35,655 bases of DNA from assembly GCF_013031245.1 (NCBI RefSeq), contig NZ_WPZL01000033.1, forward strand, positions 1 through 35,655, given 5' to 3'. Origin of the DNA: Ruegeria lacuscaerulensis (GTDB lineage: Bacteria; Pseudomonadota; Alphaproteobacteria; Rhodobacterales; Rhodobacteraceae). Position 1 is the first letter of the stretch, and each line of letters opens with the position of its first letter. The translations under genes were made by a program, and so were the position numbers. The notes beneath the pieces were generated by a model, which searched no databases, had not been told where the DNA came from, and saw only the letters and a program-made list of their open reading frames with translations. This document shows positions 1 through 7,883 of the stretch, piece after piece.

Positions 1-1
1 G

Positions 2-409
2 GTCTGGCTCTCCTTGCTGGAGACCAAGACCACCCAAAAGGGTGAAACCCCGCGGTTGGTGCTCAAGACCCGCGCGGCACAGGCGCTGGTGCACTGGATT
101 GAAGTGGGCGAGATTGCCGACGGACCGCTGTTCCGCCCGATCTCCAAATCCGACCGGGTTCTGAAACGCCGACTCAGCCCGGATGCGATCTACCAGATCG
201 TCAAACACCGGTTGGCCCTCGCGGGATTGCCAGAGGATTTTGCCTCGCCGCATGGGTTGCGCTCGGGCTTCCTGACCCAGGCCGCGCTGGACGGTGCCCC
301 GATCCAGGCCGCCATGCGCCTGTCCCTGCACCGCTCCATGGCCCAGGCGCAAAAGTATTATGACGATGTCGATATCGCCGAAAACCCGGCAGCAGATTTG
401 CTGGGGTGA
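2..409 (+). CDS. Tyrosine recombinase/integrase, C-terminal fragment
   Basis: This is the catalytic C-terminal part of a phage-type site-specific recombinase, which cuts and rejoins DNA through a tyrosine-DNA intermediate. The frame is open to the first base of the window, so the N-terminus lies outside; the TTG at 14 is not a credible start. Visible catalytic elements are the beta-hairpin lysine region (TKTTQKGE), the H-x-x-R box (HGLR), the downstream histidine (SLHRS) and the nucleophile region (KYYDD). The protein ends normally a few residues past the tyrosine. It converges on parB and is separated from it by a hairpin. It could be a plasmid dimer resolvase or an integrase of an adjacent element; the window does not decide this. 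Confidence 0.85.
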   Translation, partial: VWLSLLETKTTQKGETPRLVLKTRAAQALVHWIEVGEIADGPLFRPISKSDRVLKRRLSPDAIYQIVKHRLALAGLPEDFASPHGLRSGFLTQAALDGAPIQAAMRLSLHRSMAQAQKYYDDVDIAENPAADLLG

Positions 410-417
410 GAAACGTG

Positions 418-446
418 AAAGCGCCAGGGTTATGACCCGGCGCTTT
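418..446. terminator. Hairpin between integrase and parB
   Basis: An imperfect inverted repeat lies between the convergent integrase and parB genes: AAAGCGCCAGGGT (418-430) pairs with ACCCGGCGCTTT (435-446) around a TATG loop, with one bulged base. The T-run after it is short, so a bidirectional terminator is likely but not certain. Confidence 0.5.
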
Positions 447-473
447 GCTTGCGTGTCGGCAGTAGGGCTCAGT

Positions 474-491
474 TCTTACCCGTGGGTAAGA
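474..491. repeat. parS-like palindrome, copy 1 (at parB stop)
   Basis: TCTTACCCGTGGGTAAGA has 8-bp arms around a GT centre. The stop codon of parB (TAA, complement of 476-478) and its last four codons (Leu-Thr-His-Gly) lie inside the palindrome. Two further copies lie within and just upstream of parA, so this is a candidate centromere or ParB-binding site. Confidence 0.75.
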
Positions 492-1582
492 TCATCCTCT
501 TCCTGCAATTTGTCGATTAGTGTTGCTATGGCCTGCTCAAGCTTTGCCCGGTCAACCCGGGTAAAATCCAAATCGTACCGCAACTCGATCCGGCCGCTTG
601 AGGCGGAGCATTTTGCGACCCCTGCCCGCCCGGACACCTGAAATGTTGTTTTCGCACGACGCGTCTTGCTTGGGCCGCTTGTGGACGGCTTTGGCGCGGG
701 TGCCGCCTCGGATGTTACGAAACTGCGCAACAGTGCAACCTCCCGCAGGCTGTCCCGATCCGGTTCGCTCATGACAACGGTGCTGACCTGACGCACCAAT
801 TCAGGGTTCGCATCAATCTTGCGCTTGAGCTCCACGCCCAAATTACGCGGGATGTCGTTGGGGTGTTTCAGCACCTTGTCCAACATCATCAACAGGCTTG
901 CAAAGGCCCGGATGTAGCTTCGTTTGGTGTAACTGGCCGACTTGAAAAGCACCGCCACCGCCTTGTCCACATCCGGGCAGTCATTTACCGGATCCTCGGA
1001 ATAGGCCCGCGCCAGCGCCCCCATCTCTGCAAACGAGATGTCCTTGCGGATCAGGTTTTCATCCACCATGCGCCGATAGCTGCTGTTCAGGTCAGTCGCG
1101 TCAGAGATACCGGCAGGAATTCGGTCATACCGAGCGTCGCCGGTATCCTCGCGCAACGCGCGATAGGCGGACAAGCGTCGCATGCCCTGAATCAGATCGA
1201 AACGACCATCAGAGCGTCGCTCAAGCCGAATAGGGTTGGATAGTCCAATATCTCGAATGGAGTCCTTCAGTTCTTCCAATTCGGGGTCGGGCCCCGCTTT
1301 ACGGTCGCGGGCGAGTTTATCTGTGACAACATCCGACAACGCAACATGCTCGGTCACAAGGCCCTCGGACCGCAACCGAACCAGTTCATGCGCAAGGCGG
1401 TCATTTTCTGCGCGGATGGAATCTTCGGTCGATTGCTGATCCCGCAACGCATCCGCGTTTTCCGAAATCGCTGCCGCCATGGGACCACGTCGCTTTTCCA
1501 GAACCTTGTCCGGAACCTTGCCAACCGGGATGTCGTCCATGGCAGGCATGTCAATGTCAAACATTCTGCGTTTACGGCTCAT
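476..1582 (-). CDS. parB: Plasmid partition protein ParB
   Basis: This is the centromere-binding partner of the ParA ATPase (368 aa). In order it has a variable, charged, coiled-coil-prone N-terminus (about residues 1-95), a ParB/Srx-type domain with the region LIQGMRRLSAYRAL (about 130-143, the GERR-box equivalent) and ENLIRKDISFAEMG (about 175-188), a helix-turn-helix region (about 190-245), and a basic linker leading to a C-terminal dimerisation region. ParB family members use the first box to bind CTP; here its second residue is Met instead of Glu, as in many plasmid ParBs. The ATG overlaps the parA stop codon by 4 bp (ATGA), so the two are translationally coupled. The last codons fall inside a candidate parS palindrome. 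Confidence 0.93.
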   Translation of the reverse strand: MSRKRRMFDIDMPAMDDIPVGKVPDKVLEKRRGPMAAAISENADALRDQQSTEDSIRAENDRLAHELVRLRSEGLVTEHVALSDVVTDKLARDRKAGPDPELEELKDSIRDIGLSNPIRLERRSDGRFDLIQGMRRLSAYRALREDTGDARYDRIPAGISDATDLNSSYRRMVDENLIRKDISFAEMGALARAYSEDPVNDCPDVDKAVAVLFKSASYTKRSYIRAFASLLMMLDKVLKHPNDIPRNLGVELKRKIDANPELVRQVSTVVMSEPDRDSLREVALLRSFVTSEAAPAPKPSTSGPSKTRRAKTTFQVSGRAGVAKCSASSGRIELRYDLDFTRVDRAKLEQAIATLIDKLQEEDDLTHG

Positions 1583-2886
1583 GCGTCATCCTCCAACTTG
1601 TCCCAGGCCGACAACATCACGCCCCGGAATTCCTCATATACATTGTCAAAGGTCGACCGCGCCCGGCGCCAGGTTTCCCGGGTCATCTCTCGGTAGTCCA
1701 TTTCATAAACCGAGCTTAGAAACCGACCCGACTGCTCAACGGCGCGCGTCATCTCGACCGGGTGTTCAGCAACATGGTCACCAAAGACCTTGCGAAACGC
1801 GTCGAACATGGCCAGGTGCAAAGCATTGCCCGGCTCGTACCGTGTCAGCAGAAAGCGTAGCTCGCAGAAGGTCTTGGGCAGGCCGATCTTACCCGTGGGT
1901 AAGGTCTTGTCGAACCCATAGGCCAAATCCTCAAGCGCTTCGGCAAGTTGTCCGATAAACGAGGTCGTCGAATCGTATTCCCAGTATCCCGGGCCCGAGG
2001 GAACATAGAGCATGTCGGCCGCAAACACTGCGTTCATCGACTGATACCCAATTGCGGGCGGACAGTCGAACAGGATCAGGTCATAGGCATCATCCGGGAT
2101 CTGATCCAGATAGCGCGACACCGCGGCAAAGAACGACCACTCGGGGTTCATGTGCCGATACTGGGCCGAGGCGAACTCGACAAAGGCAGCATTGGCGCAA
2201 GAGGGGATCGCATCAATGGTCGACCAAGATGTCTTCTTGATGAAATCGTTGACGCGTAGATCACCTAGACCCATCCCGGTAATCGATGGCGGCAATTCGC
2301 GGCGGGGTAGGGCGGTTCCAGACTCCGCGGCTGCGGGGCGGCTGTTCATCCGCTCGGTCTCGCGGATCAGGTCGCGGGCCATAATACCCCAGACGGTGAT
2401 GTCCTCGGCCACATCGGTCAGACCCATGGAATGGCTGAGGGTCGCCTGCGGATCGAAATCCACCACCAGAACCCGGTAGCCATCCAACGCGGCGGCATGG
2501 GCCAAATGTAACGCGACCGTGGATTTGCCTGCCCCGCCTTTGAAATTGGCGACCGCAGCGCGAATGGCGCGCTTGCCCGCAGGGCGCGGCGGCATCAGGG
2601 ATTGCCGGTTCACCTTGAGACGCCGGCGCAGTTCATTCACCTCTTCCAGGCTGAACCAACGCTGCCGGCCATCCGGCTCGACCTCGCCGCCGGGCAGGGA
2701 TGGGTCAGCCGCAAGTTTGCCCCGAAAGGTTGACTGGTTGACGCGAAATATAAGCTCGGACACTTCCCAGCTGGAAAAGCGGCGGAGTGTCTTCTCCATC
2801 TCGGGGCTAAAGGTCTGCTGACGAATCCATCCCTGCAATTTCAGGGACTGGTTTCGCAATGCGTTCAGGTCTTCGTGCGTGTACAT
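1579..2886 (-). CDS. parA: Plasmid partition ATPase ParA
   Basis: This is a large (type Ia-like) ParA of 435 aa that would segregate the replicon together with ParB. The N-terminus carries a MerR/HTH-like DNA-binding region (about residues 36-95), as expected of a ParA that represses its own operon. The deviant Walker A motif is KGGAGKST (116-123), followed by VVDFDPQATLS (141-151) and a Walker B region (LILFDCPP). The frame stays open upstream to 3018, but the extra 44 residues are low-complexity and read through a palindrome, so the ATG at 2886 is preferred. A parS-like palindrome is embedded in the coding sequence (1887-1904, read as Leu-Pro-Thr-Gly-Lys). The 3' end overlaps parB by 4 bp. 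Confidence 0.93.
   Translation of the reverse strand: MYTHEDLNALRNQSLKLQGWIRQQTFSPEMEKTLRRFSSWEVSELIFRVNQSTFRGKLAADPSLPGGEVEPDGRQRWFSLEEVNELRRRLKVNRQSLMPPRPAGKRAIRAAVANFKGGAGKSTVALHLAHAAALDGYRVLVVDFDPQATLSHSMGLTDVAEDITVWGIMARDLIRETERMNSRPAAAESGTALPRRELPPSITGMGLGDLRVNDFIKKTSWSTIDAIPSCANAAFVEFASAQYRHMNPEWSFFAAVSRYLDQIPDDAYDLILFDCPPAIGYQSMNAVFAADMLYVPSGPGYWEYDSTTSFIGQLAEALEDLAYGFDKTLPTGKIGLPKTFCELRFLLTRYEPGNALHLAMFDAFRKVFGDHVAEHPVEMTRAVEQSGRFLSSVYEMDYREMTRETWRRARSTFDNVYEEFRGVMLSAWDKLEDDA
1887..1904. repeat. parS-like palindrome, copy 2 (inside parA)
   Basis: TCTTACCCGTGGGTAAGG matches copy 1 at 17 of 18 positions, with a perfect inner palindrome at 1888-1903. It is embedded in the parA coding sequence without disturbing the frame. 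Confidence 0.65.
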
Positions 2887-2982
2887 GCCTCGGGTCTCAT
2901 CTCTTGGGACGCTATTTATTGTATTTTTTTTATTTACGCTTGATTTGTGTTTTTGGCAAAAGAAAATATGGTGTAGGTGCAA

Positions 2983-3000
2983 TCTTACCCACGGGTAAGA
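2983..3000. repeat. parS-like palindrome, copy 3 (upstream of parA)
   Basis: TCTTACCCACGGGTAAGA has the same 8-bp arms as copy 1 with the opposite central dinucleotide. It lies about 100 bp upstream of the parA start, where ParA/ParB could autoregulate the operon as well as partition DNA. Confidence 0.72.
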
Positions 3001-3116
3001 AAACAAGGGCAACGACAACAGAACTGATTCGAATGCAGCAGAGATTCGAAAATCGCAGGGTTAGGGGCAACTCCTCTAGATTTAGGGGGTCGTCTATTAA
3101 GACTTCGCCTCATATA

Positions 3117-3160
3117 GGGGGACACAACATGCCAATACGGGGACAAACACGGTGTCCCCC
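3117..3160. repeat. GGGGACA iteron-like cluster
   Basis: GGGGACA occurs at 3118-3124 and 3139-3145 in direct orientation, exactly 21 bp (about two helical turns) apart. It occurs again inverted at 3153-3159. The outer arms GGGGGACAC (3117-3125) and GTGTCCCCC (3152-3160) form a perfect 9-bp inverted repeat. This is a candidate initiator-binding or autoregulatory site for the gene starting at 3290. Confidence 0.5.
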
Positions 3161-3289
3161 ATCACCAATACTTCACCAATTTTCTTTTAGATTTTTGAGA
3201 TTGGTTTGGGCCGAAACGCAGGCCGGTTCAGACTCCGCTTGACAGAATCGTCGGTTTGGACGCTAATCAGGGCATCAAAGTGAAAAGCG

Positions 3290-4036
3290 TTGGCAAACAG
3301 CGTGAAACTGACGGCAAGACCGTCTGAGGCGGACAGAGCGGTGAGATCAAGGATGCAGGTTGCAAAACCGGTCGGGCGAAATGCGCCCGTACTAAAATAT
3401 GATATTCTATCGGCGCTTTCGGTTCATGCGCTGTCAAGGGATAAACATCGTCAGCGTCTGGTTTTACGCATGATGGCCCTGATTACGACTCGCTACAATT
3501 GGCGCGGAAACGAGTTGTCGATGGGGCGTGAGGAAATTGCCCGCCTCTGGTCCGTGAATGAGCGAACCGTTAAACGTGAAATGGCCAAGTTGAAAACGAT
3601 GGGATGGATCGCTGTCAAACGTCCCGCTGTTCGCGGGCGCGTTGCCGTTTATGAACTGGACTTAAAGCAGATCATGATCGATACGACCGAGGTCTGGCCG
3701 TTGATCGGCCGTGATTTTCAGGCACGGATGACCGAAGAGCCTGAGGTCGAGACCAACGTTGTACCGTTTAAGACCAAACCCGCCGCTCCGGAGGACGCGG
3801 ATGGAACGATCTGGTCACAGGTTCAAACGATCCTTCACGGGCGTGATCCGGAGCTTTGGAGCAGTTGGTTCCAGCATCTGAACGAAGTTGAGAGGGCAGG
3901 GGGGTGCGTTACCTTGATCGCGCCCTCGCGTTTCATGGCAGACTACATCGCTCAGAAATGGTCTGCGCGCTTATTGGCTGCCTACAGTCGGGTAGATCCA
4001 GAGGTCAGAACCTTGCGCATAGATGCGACCGAATAA
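3290..4036 (+). CDS. DnaA-like plasmid replication initiator
   Basis: This is the putative replication initiator of the replicon (248 aa). Residues about 76-125 form a winged-helix region (GREEIARLWSVNERTVKREM, then a GWI wing). Residues about 173-230 resemble the N-terminal helicase-loading domain of DnaA (IWSQVQTIL, then WSSWFQHL, then VTLIAPSRFMADYI). The AAA+ domain of true DnaA is absent. This matches the DnaA-like replicase described for Rhodobacteraceae plasmids; it is not RepC or RepB. The start is uncertain: an in-frame stop lies at 3281-3283, and TTG 3290, GTG 3302 and ATG 3353 are all possible, none with a strong ribosome binding site. It is read divergently from parAB. Confidence 0.85.
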   Translation: MANSVKLTARPSEADRAVRSRMQVAKPVGRNAPVLKYDILSALSVHALSRDKHRQRLVLRMMALITTRYNWRGNELSMGREEIARLWSVNERTVKREMAKLKTMGWIAVKRPAVRGRVAVYELDLKQIMIDTTEVWPLIGRDFQARMTEEPEVETNVVPFKTKPAAPEDADGTIWSQVQTILHGRDPELWSSWFQHLNEVERAGGCVTLIAPSRFMADYIAQKWSARLLAAYSRVDPEVRTLRIDATE

Positions 4037-4381
4037 ACTGCTGTTAGCTTCGCGTTTGTCGGTGTGCCGGGACCGGGTGGCATAAGACCTGCATTTCATG
4101 TTGACGGTAAAACCAAGCCGTCCATGGCCTGTCACAAAAAGACGTGTGTGATGGGCTACACTCAGCTGGAAAACCAATTGGGAAGGTGATGGTTGCTTAC
4201 AACGAGTCGAAAGCTGATAGGGAAGTTGCTCTCGACATACTATCAATCCACAACTGCATGGTGAGCGTTGATATCACCCATGCGAAACACTGGGCTGGTC
4301 TGTATTGGGTTTCTACCGCTGAGTTCAGAAGGGTAGTATCCTCGAAGTTTAACCTTGTAAATCTTCTACTGAATGGAATAA
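4037..4381. other. Low-GC intergenic stretch after the initiator
   Basis: This region has no recognisable gene of known family and its base composition is more AT-rich than its neighbours. It may hold the small reading frame listed separately (4189-4407). I saw no convincing terminator or repeat. Confidence 0.4.
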
Positions 4382-4407
4382 ATGCAAGGTATGATCGAGC
4401 GCGGTGA
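4189..4407 (+). CDS. Possible small hypothetical protein
   Basis: This 72-residue frame begins with ATG and has GGAAGG two bases upstream, which is too close for an ideal ribosome binding site. A GTG at 4144 could extend it. The 3' end overlaps the start of the ATPase gene by 26 bp in another frame. The composition is not obviously that of a shadow frame, but I recognise no family and no motif. It may be spurious. Confidence 0.25.
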   Translation: MVAYNESKADREVALDILSIHNCMVSVDITHAKHWAGLYWVSTAEFRRVVSSKFNLVNLLLNGINARYDRAR

Positions 4408-5560
4408 TAGAAAGTCAGTTGAAGACTCACTGGAGAACCAGGCGGGCGTCGTCCTGCTTGGGCCGCGGCAAGTCGGGAAGACAACACTCGCGCAGGACAT
4501 CGCTGAAAGTCGTGACGCTGTCTATCTTGATATGGAGAGATCTGCTGATCGCCAGGTGCTCGAAGAGCCGGACCTCTATCTCGACGAGCAGGTTGGACGA
4601 CTGGTGGTGATCGATGAGGTTCAGCTTATGCCGGGCCTGTTTAAGGCATTACGCGGTCAAATTGACCGACGACGAAGACAAGGGTATCGGACTGGGCAAT
4701 TCCTGCTGCTGGGGTCGGCCTCGAACACGCTTCTGCACCAAAGCGCAGAATCCTTGGCTGGCCGGGTCAGCTATCACGAGCTGACGCCTTTCATCCTGTC
4801 GGAAACCGGAGCGGACTCGATATCCGCGCTGTGGTTGCGGGGTGGGTTTCCAGATAGCTTCCTTGCAAAAAACGACCAGACCAGTCTGACATGGCGCGAG
4901 GATTTCATCCGCACCTATCTGGAACGTGATGTTCCGGCTTTCGGGTTGCGCATTCCAGCGGAAACACTGCGCCGGTTTTGGACGATGCTTGCCCATGACC
5001 AAGGCGGGTTGCTCAACGCAGCAAAACTTGCGGGAAACCTTGGCGTATCGGGCCAGAGCGTTGCGCGCTATCTTGACTTGCTGGTCGACCTGATGCTGGT
5101 GCGTCGTTTGCCGCCCTGGCATTCCAATGCCGGAAAACGCCTGGTCAAGTCTCCCAAGATCTACATCCGCGATTCCGGGCTGGCCCATGCACTTCTTGGG
5201 ATCGAAACGCAAGAAGACCTGCTTGGGCACCCGGTTGTCGGCGGCAGTTGGGAAGGATTCTGTATCGAAAACCTGATCGCCGCGGCGCCACGCGGAACTG
5301 AAGCAAGCTTCTATCGCTCTTCCGCTGGGGCTGAGGTGGATTTGATGTTGAAGCTTCCCCGAGGCGCCCTCTGGGCCATAGAGATCAAGCGGACGACATC
5401 TGCCAAGGTGACGCGCGGGTTTCACATCGCGACAGAAGAATTGGACGTCTCAGAACGCATACTTGTCTATGCAGACGAAAAGGAAGTGCCGGGGCAGGGG
5501 GGAGTACGGGCAACGTCCCTCATAAGTGCAATGGAACGGCTGGCATCCGCAAAGGCGTAA
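4382..5560 (+). CDS. AAA family ATPase with DUF4143 domain
   Basis: This 392-aa protein has an N-terminal AAA ATPase (about residues 1-170) with Walker A GPRQVGKTT (27-35), Walker B VVIDEVQ (about 74-80) and a sensor-like strand LLLGSASN. A C-terminal DUF4143 region (about 180-370) follows, containing ERDVP, a helical wHTH-like segment and the pattern EVDLMLK-x(7)-IEIK, which resembles a PD-(D/E)XK nuclease fold. Proteins of this architecture are common and mostly uncharacterised; some are suspected of roles in defence or mobile elements. GGA lies seven bases before the ATG at 4382; a second ATG at 4391 is possible. The IS element begins within about 100 bp of its 3' end. No specific function is assigned. 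Confidence 0.85.
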   Translation: MQGMIERGDRKSVEDSLENQAGVVLLGPRQVGKTTLAQDIAESRDAVYLDMERSADRQVLEEPDLYLDEQVGRLVVIDEVQLMPGLFKALRGQIDRRRRQGYRTGQFLLLGSASNTLLHQSAESLAGRVSYHELTPFILSETGADSISALWLRGGFPDSFLAKNDQTSLTWREDFIRTYLERDVPAFGLRIPAETLRRFWTMLAHDQGGLLNAAKLAGNLGVSGQSVARYLDLLVDLMLVRRLPPWHSNAGKRLVKSPKIYIRDSGLAHALLGIETQEDLLGHPVVGGSWEGFCIENLIAAAPRGTEASFYRSSAGAEVDLMLKLPRGALWAIEIKRTTSAKVTRGFHIATEELDVSERILVYADEKEVPGQGGVRATSLISAMERLASAKA

Positions 5561-5622
5561 CAGCGACCGGACCGATGAAAGCGGGTTCGAAATTGAACGT
5601 TTTAGCCCACCAAAGGCGGAAC

Positions 5623-7220
5623 TTTGTTGCAATTGAAAGTACCGTCATAAGGGCGTATTTTGTTGAAAAACTCACCCTTGATCGAAGCGTAAGTCGCTGA
5701 TTCAATTCCTTCTGCAGGGAGGGATTTGCGATGATGGGACCGAGGCAGGAGGCGCAAGCGGCGCTGTTCTACGAGTTCTCGCTTGAGGATCATGTCCCGC
5801 AAGATCACCTGTTGCGTTCGATTGACCGTTTCGTTGATCTGGCCAGCGTGCGGGCTCATCTGGCGGATTTCTACAGCCACACCGGCCGGCCATCTGTCGA
5901 TCCGGAACTGCTGATCCGCATGCTGCTGGTTGGGTATTGCTTTGGCATCCGGTCCGAGCGGCGGCTTTGTGAAGAGGTGCATCTGAACCTGGCATATCGA
6001 TGGTTCTGCCGCCTCGATCTGAATGAGCGTATCCCGGATCACTCGACGTTTTCCAAGAACCGGCATGGACGCTTCCGCGAGAGCGAACTGCTGCGCCACC
6101 TGTTCGAGACGACTGTAGCGCGGTGCATCGAAGAAGGTCTCGTCAGCGGCCAGCGCATGGCAATCGATGCCAGCTTGATCGAAGCCGATGCAAACAAACA
6201 GAATTCAACGCCAAAAGAAGAATGGGATGCATCAACCATCGATCCTGAAGATGCGCCTCGCGCGGTCCGCGAGTATCTCAACACTCTGGATGAGGCGGCT
6301 TTCGGAGCTGCGAGCGAGGTGCAACCCAAGTTCACCTCGCATTCTGACCCTGCGAGCCAATGGACGGCAGCGCGTAAAGGGCCTGCTTTCTTCAGCTATT
6401 CTGACAACTACCTGATCGACACCGACTATGGCGTCATCGTTGATGTCGAGGCCACACGGTCCATCCGACAAGCTGAGGTCGGATCGACGGAGACCATGCT
6501 GACACGGGTGAAAGACAAGTTCGACCTCGTCCCCAACTGGATGATCGCCGATACCGCCTACGGCTCCGGCCCGATGCTCGGCTGGCTCGTGGATCGCAAG
6601 ATCGATCCTTACATCCCGGTAATCGACAAGGCCGGACGCCCCGACGGCACCTGGACACGCACAGACTTCGAATGGGACGCTGAGAATGATCAATATATCT
6701 GCCCAGAGGGTCACGCGCTTAAACAGTTCCGCAGGAACTACTCAGACCCGAACCGGGGGCCGACGGGCAAGGGCACAGCCCGCTATCGCGCCTTGAAAGA
6801 AGTCTGCCAGGAATGTCCATCCAAGCCCAAGTGCTGCCCGAATGCCGATGCACGGAAGATCACCCGGGAAGAGCACGAAGATGCGCGCCAGGTCGCCAGA
6901 GATCTGGCCAAAACCGAAGAATACCAGATTGCGATGAAGCTCAGAAAGAAAGTTGAGATGCTCTTTGCCCACTTCAAGCGCATTCTAGGCCTTGGACGGC
7001 TCCGATTACGTGGGCCGTGCGGCGCAAATGACGAATTCCTCCTCGCCGCCACCGCCCAAAACCTCCGCAAATTGGCGAAGATCTTTCCCGCACCGCAGCA
7101 AACACAAAAAGCCTGACCAGAAAGGCGCTTGCGCTCCGTTCAGAGCACCACTTTCTGCACTCGCAACGCGTTGTTTTTCCACAGAATCGGCGGGAAGCTG
7201 ACGTTCTCTGCAGGCGCAAA
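5623..7220 (+). mobile_element. IS1182-family insertion sequence
   Basis: A full-length transposase gene is flanked by related ends. ATTTTGTTGAAAAAC (5657-5671) matches the complement of 7173-7187 (ATTCTGTGGAAAAAC) at 13 of 15 positions. Weaker similarity continues outward through CGTCA (5643-5647) and TGACG (7199-7203) to TTTG (5623) and CAAA (7220). The exact outer ends and any target duplication could not be fixed by eye. Length is about 1.6 kb, normal for the family. The transposase is intact, so the copy may be active or recent. Confidence 0.75.
5731..7116 (+). CDS. IS1182-family DDE transposase
   Basis: This 461-aa transposase would cut and join the ends of the flanking IS. The N-terminal DUF772-like domain (about residues 15-110) contains SVDPELLIRMLLVGYCFGIRSER. 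The DDE catalytic residues are visible as D146 (MAIDASLIEADAN), D274 (MIADTAYGS) and E409 (RKKVEMLFAHFK). A cysteine cluster (C324, C359, C362, C368, C369) sits in the insertion before the last acidic residue, as in other family members. The start is supported by GGGAGGGAT upstream of the ATG. The reading frame is intact, with no frameshift or internal stop. Confidence 0.93.
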   Translation: MMGPRQEAQAALFYEFSLEDHVPQDHLLRSIDRFVDLASVRAHLADFYSHTGRPSVDPELLIRMLLVGYCFGIRSERRLCEEVHLNLAYRWFCRLDLNERIPDHSTFSKNRHGRFRESELLRHLFETTVARCIEEGLVSGQRMAIDASLIEADANKQNSTPKEEWDASTIDPEDAPRAVREYLNTLDEAAFGAASEVQPKFTSHSDPASQWTAARKGPAFFSYSDNYLIDTDYGVIVDVEATRSIRQAEVGSTETMLTRVKDKFDLVPNWMIADTAYGSGPMLGWLVDRKIDPYIPVIDKAGRPDGTWTRTDFEWDAENDQYICPEGHALKQFRRNYSDPNRGPTGKGTARYRALKEVCQECPSKPKCCPNADARKITREEHEDARQVARDLAKTEEYQIAMKLRKKVEMLFAHFKRILGLGRLRLRGPCGANDEFLLAATAQNLRKLAKIFPAPQQTQKA

Positions 7221-7503
7221 TTAGAGGGTCTTTTTATCGCAGAGCGGTCAATTGACTTCCCGGCAATTCATTAAGCGAACCGCCGTTCAACATTATGCTA
7301 CGGATCATACCCTTCTTTGGCAAAAGGGGGGTGGGTCGACCTGAGTCGGCCAAATACTCATTGCGTGGTATATAATTGATGAAAGAATGCACCGACCAGT
7401 AGGTTTGCACGATCCGGCGGCAGAGTACGGCCTTCGAACATAAGTTTCGATGCTTCTTGAGCCATTCGGTGTCCATAGTACGCGGAGGCGCAAGGGGGGA
7501 GTT
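7221..7503. other. Intergenic region between IS and receiver gene
   Basis: No gene is supported here. A TATAAT hexamer at 7371-7376 could be the -10 of a promoter for the receiver gene, but no good -35 hexamer sits at the right distance. The receiver's ribosome binding site (GGGGGGAG, about 7494-7501) closes the region. Confidence 0.35.
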
Positions 7504-7872
7504 TTGACTAAGGTTCTGTTGGTTGAAGACAATGATATGAACAGCGATATGCTGTCGCGCCGGTTGGAACGCAAAGGGTTTCATGTTGTCGTCGCGAAGG
7601 ACGGGCTGGAAGGCGTGTCCATGGCTGGTGAAGAAAGTCCCGACATCATTTTGATGGATATGAGCCTGCCCGAAATTGACGGGTGGGAAGCTACACGGCG
7701 TATCAAAGCAGCGCCCGGGACGGCCTCGATCCCGGTGGTGGCCCTGACCGCGCACGCGATGGCCAGTGATCGGGAAAAGGCGCTGGAAGCAGGTTGCGAC
7801 GACTTCGATACCAAACCGGTCGAGTTGAGCCGTTTGCTGGAAAAGATAGGGAAACTTCTGCCCGCGACTTGA
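7504..7872 (+). CDS. DivK-like single-domain response regulator
   Basis: This is a stand-alone receiver domain of about 122 aa that would shuttle phosphoryl groups in a phosphorelay. It has the acidic pocket VLLVEDND, the phosphoacceptor aspartate in ILMDMSLPEIDGW, the conserved threonine in VVALTAHA and the lysine in FDTKPVE. Its closest look-alike is alphaproteobacterial DivK (VEDN, LMD, VAVTA). The preferred start is TTG 7504, because it follows a GGGGGGAG ribosome binding site and gives LTKVLLVEDN as the N-terminus; the ATG at 7450 adds an unconserved arginine-rich leader. The gene converges on the REC-cyclase with only 11 bp between them. Its cognate kinase may be the hybrid kinase nearby (inference). 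Confidence 0.85.
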   Translation: MTKVLLVEDNDMNSDMLSRRLERKGFHVVVAKDGLEGVSMAGEESPDIILMDMSLPEIDGWEATRRIKAAPGTASIPVVALTAHAMASDREKALEAGCDDFDTKPVELSRLLEKIGKLLPAT

Positions 7873-7883
7873 GGAGGAACCGC

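Larger units (their letters stand above)
2887..3289. other. Candidate replication origin / par promoter region
   Basis: This non-coding stretch lies between divergent parA and the initiator gene. It begins with an AT-rich tract (about 2915-2970) and contains parS-like copy 3, two copies of GATTCGAA (3026-3033 and 3043-3050, 17 bp apart), and a GGGGACA cluster (3117-3160). AT-rich DNA plus short direct and inverted repeats beside an initiator gene is the usual make-up of a plasmid origin. Origin function is inferred from position and composition only. The parA and initiator promoters must also lie here. Confidence 0.55.

Noticed and set aside
476..4036. RepABC-type replicon
   Set aside because: parAB are present but there is no repC. 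The initiator is separate, divergent and DnaA-like, and the palindrome differs from the known repABC centromere.
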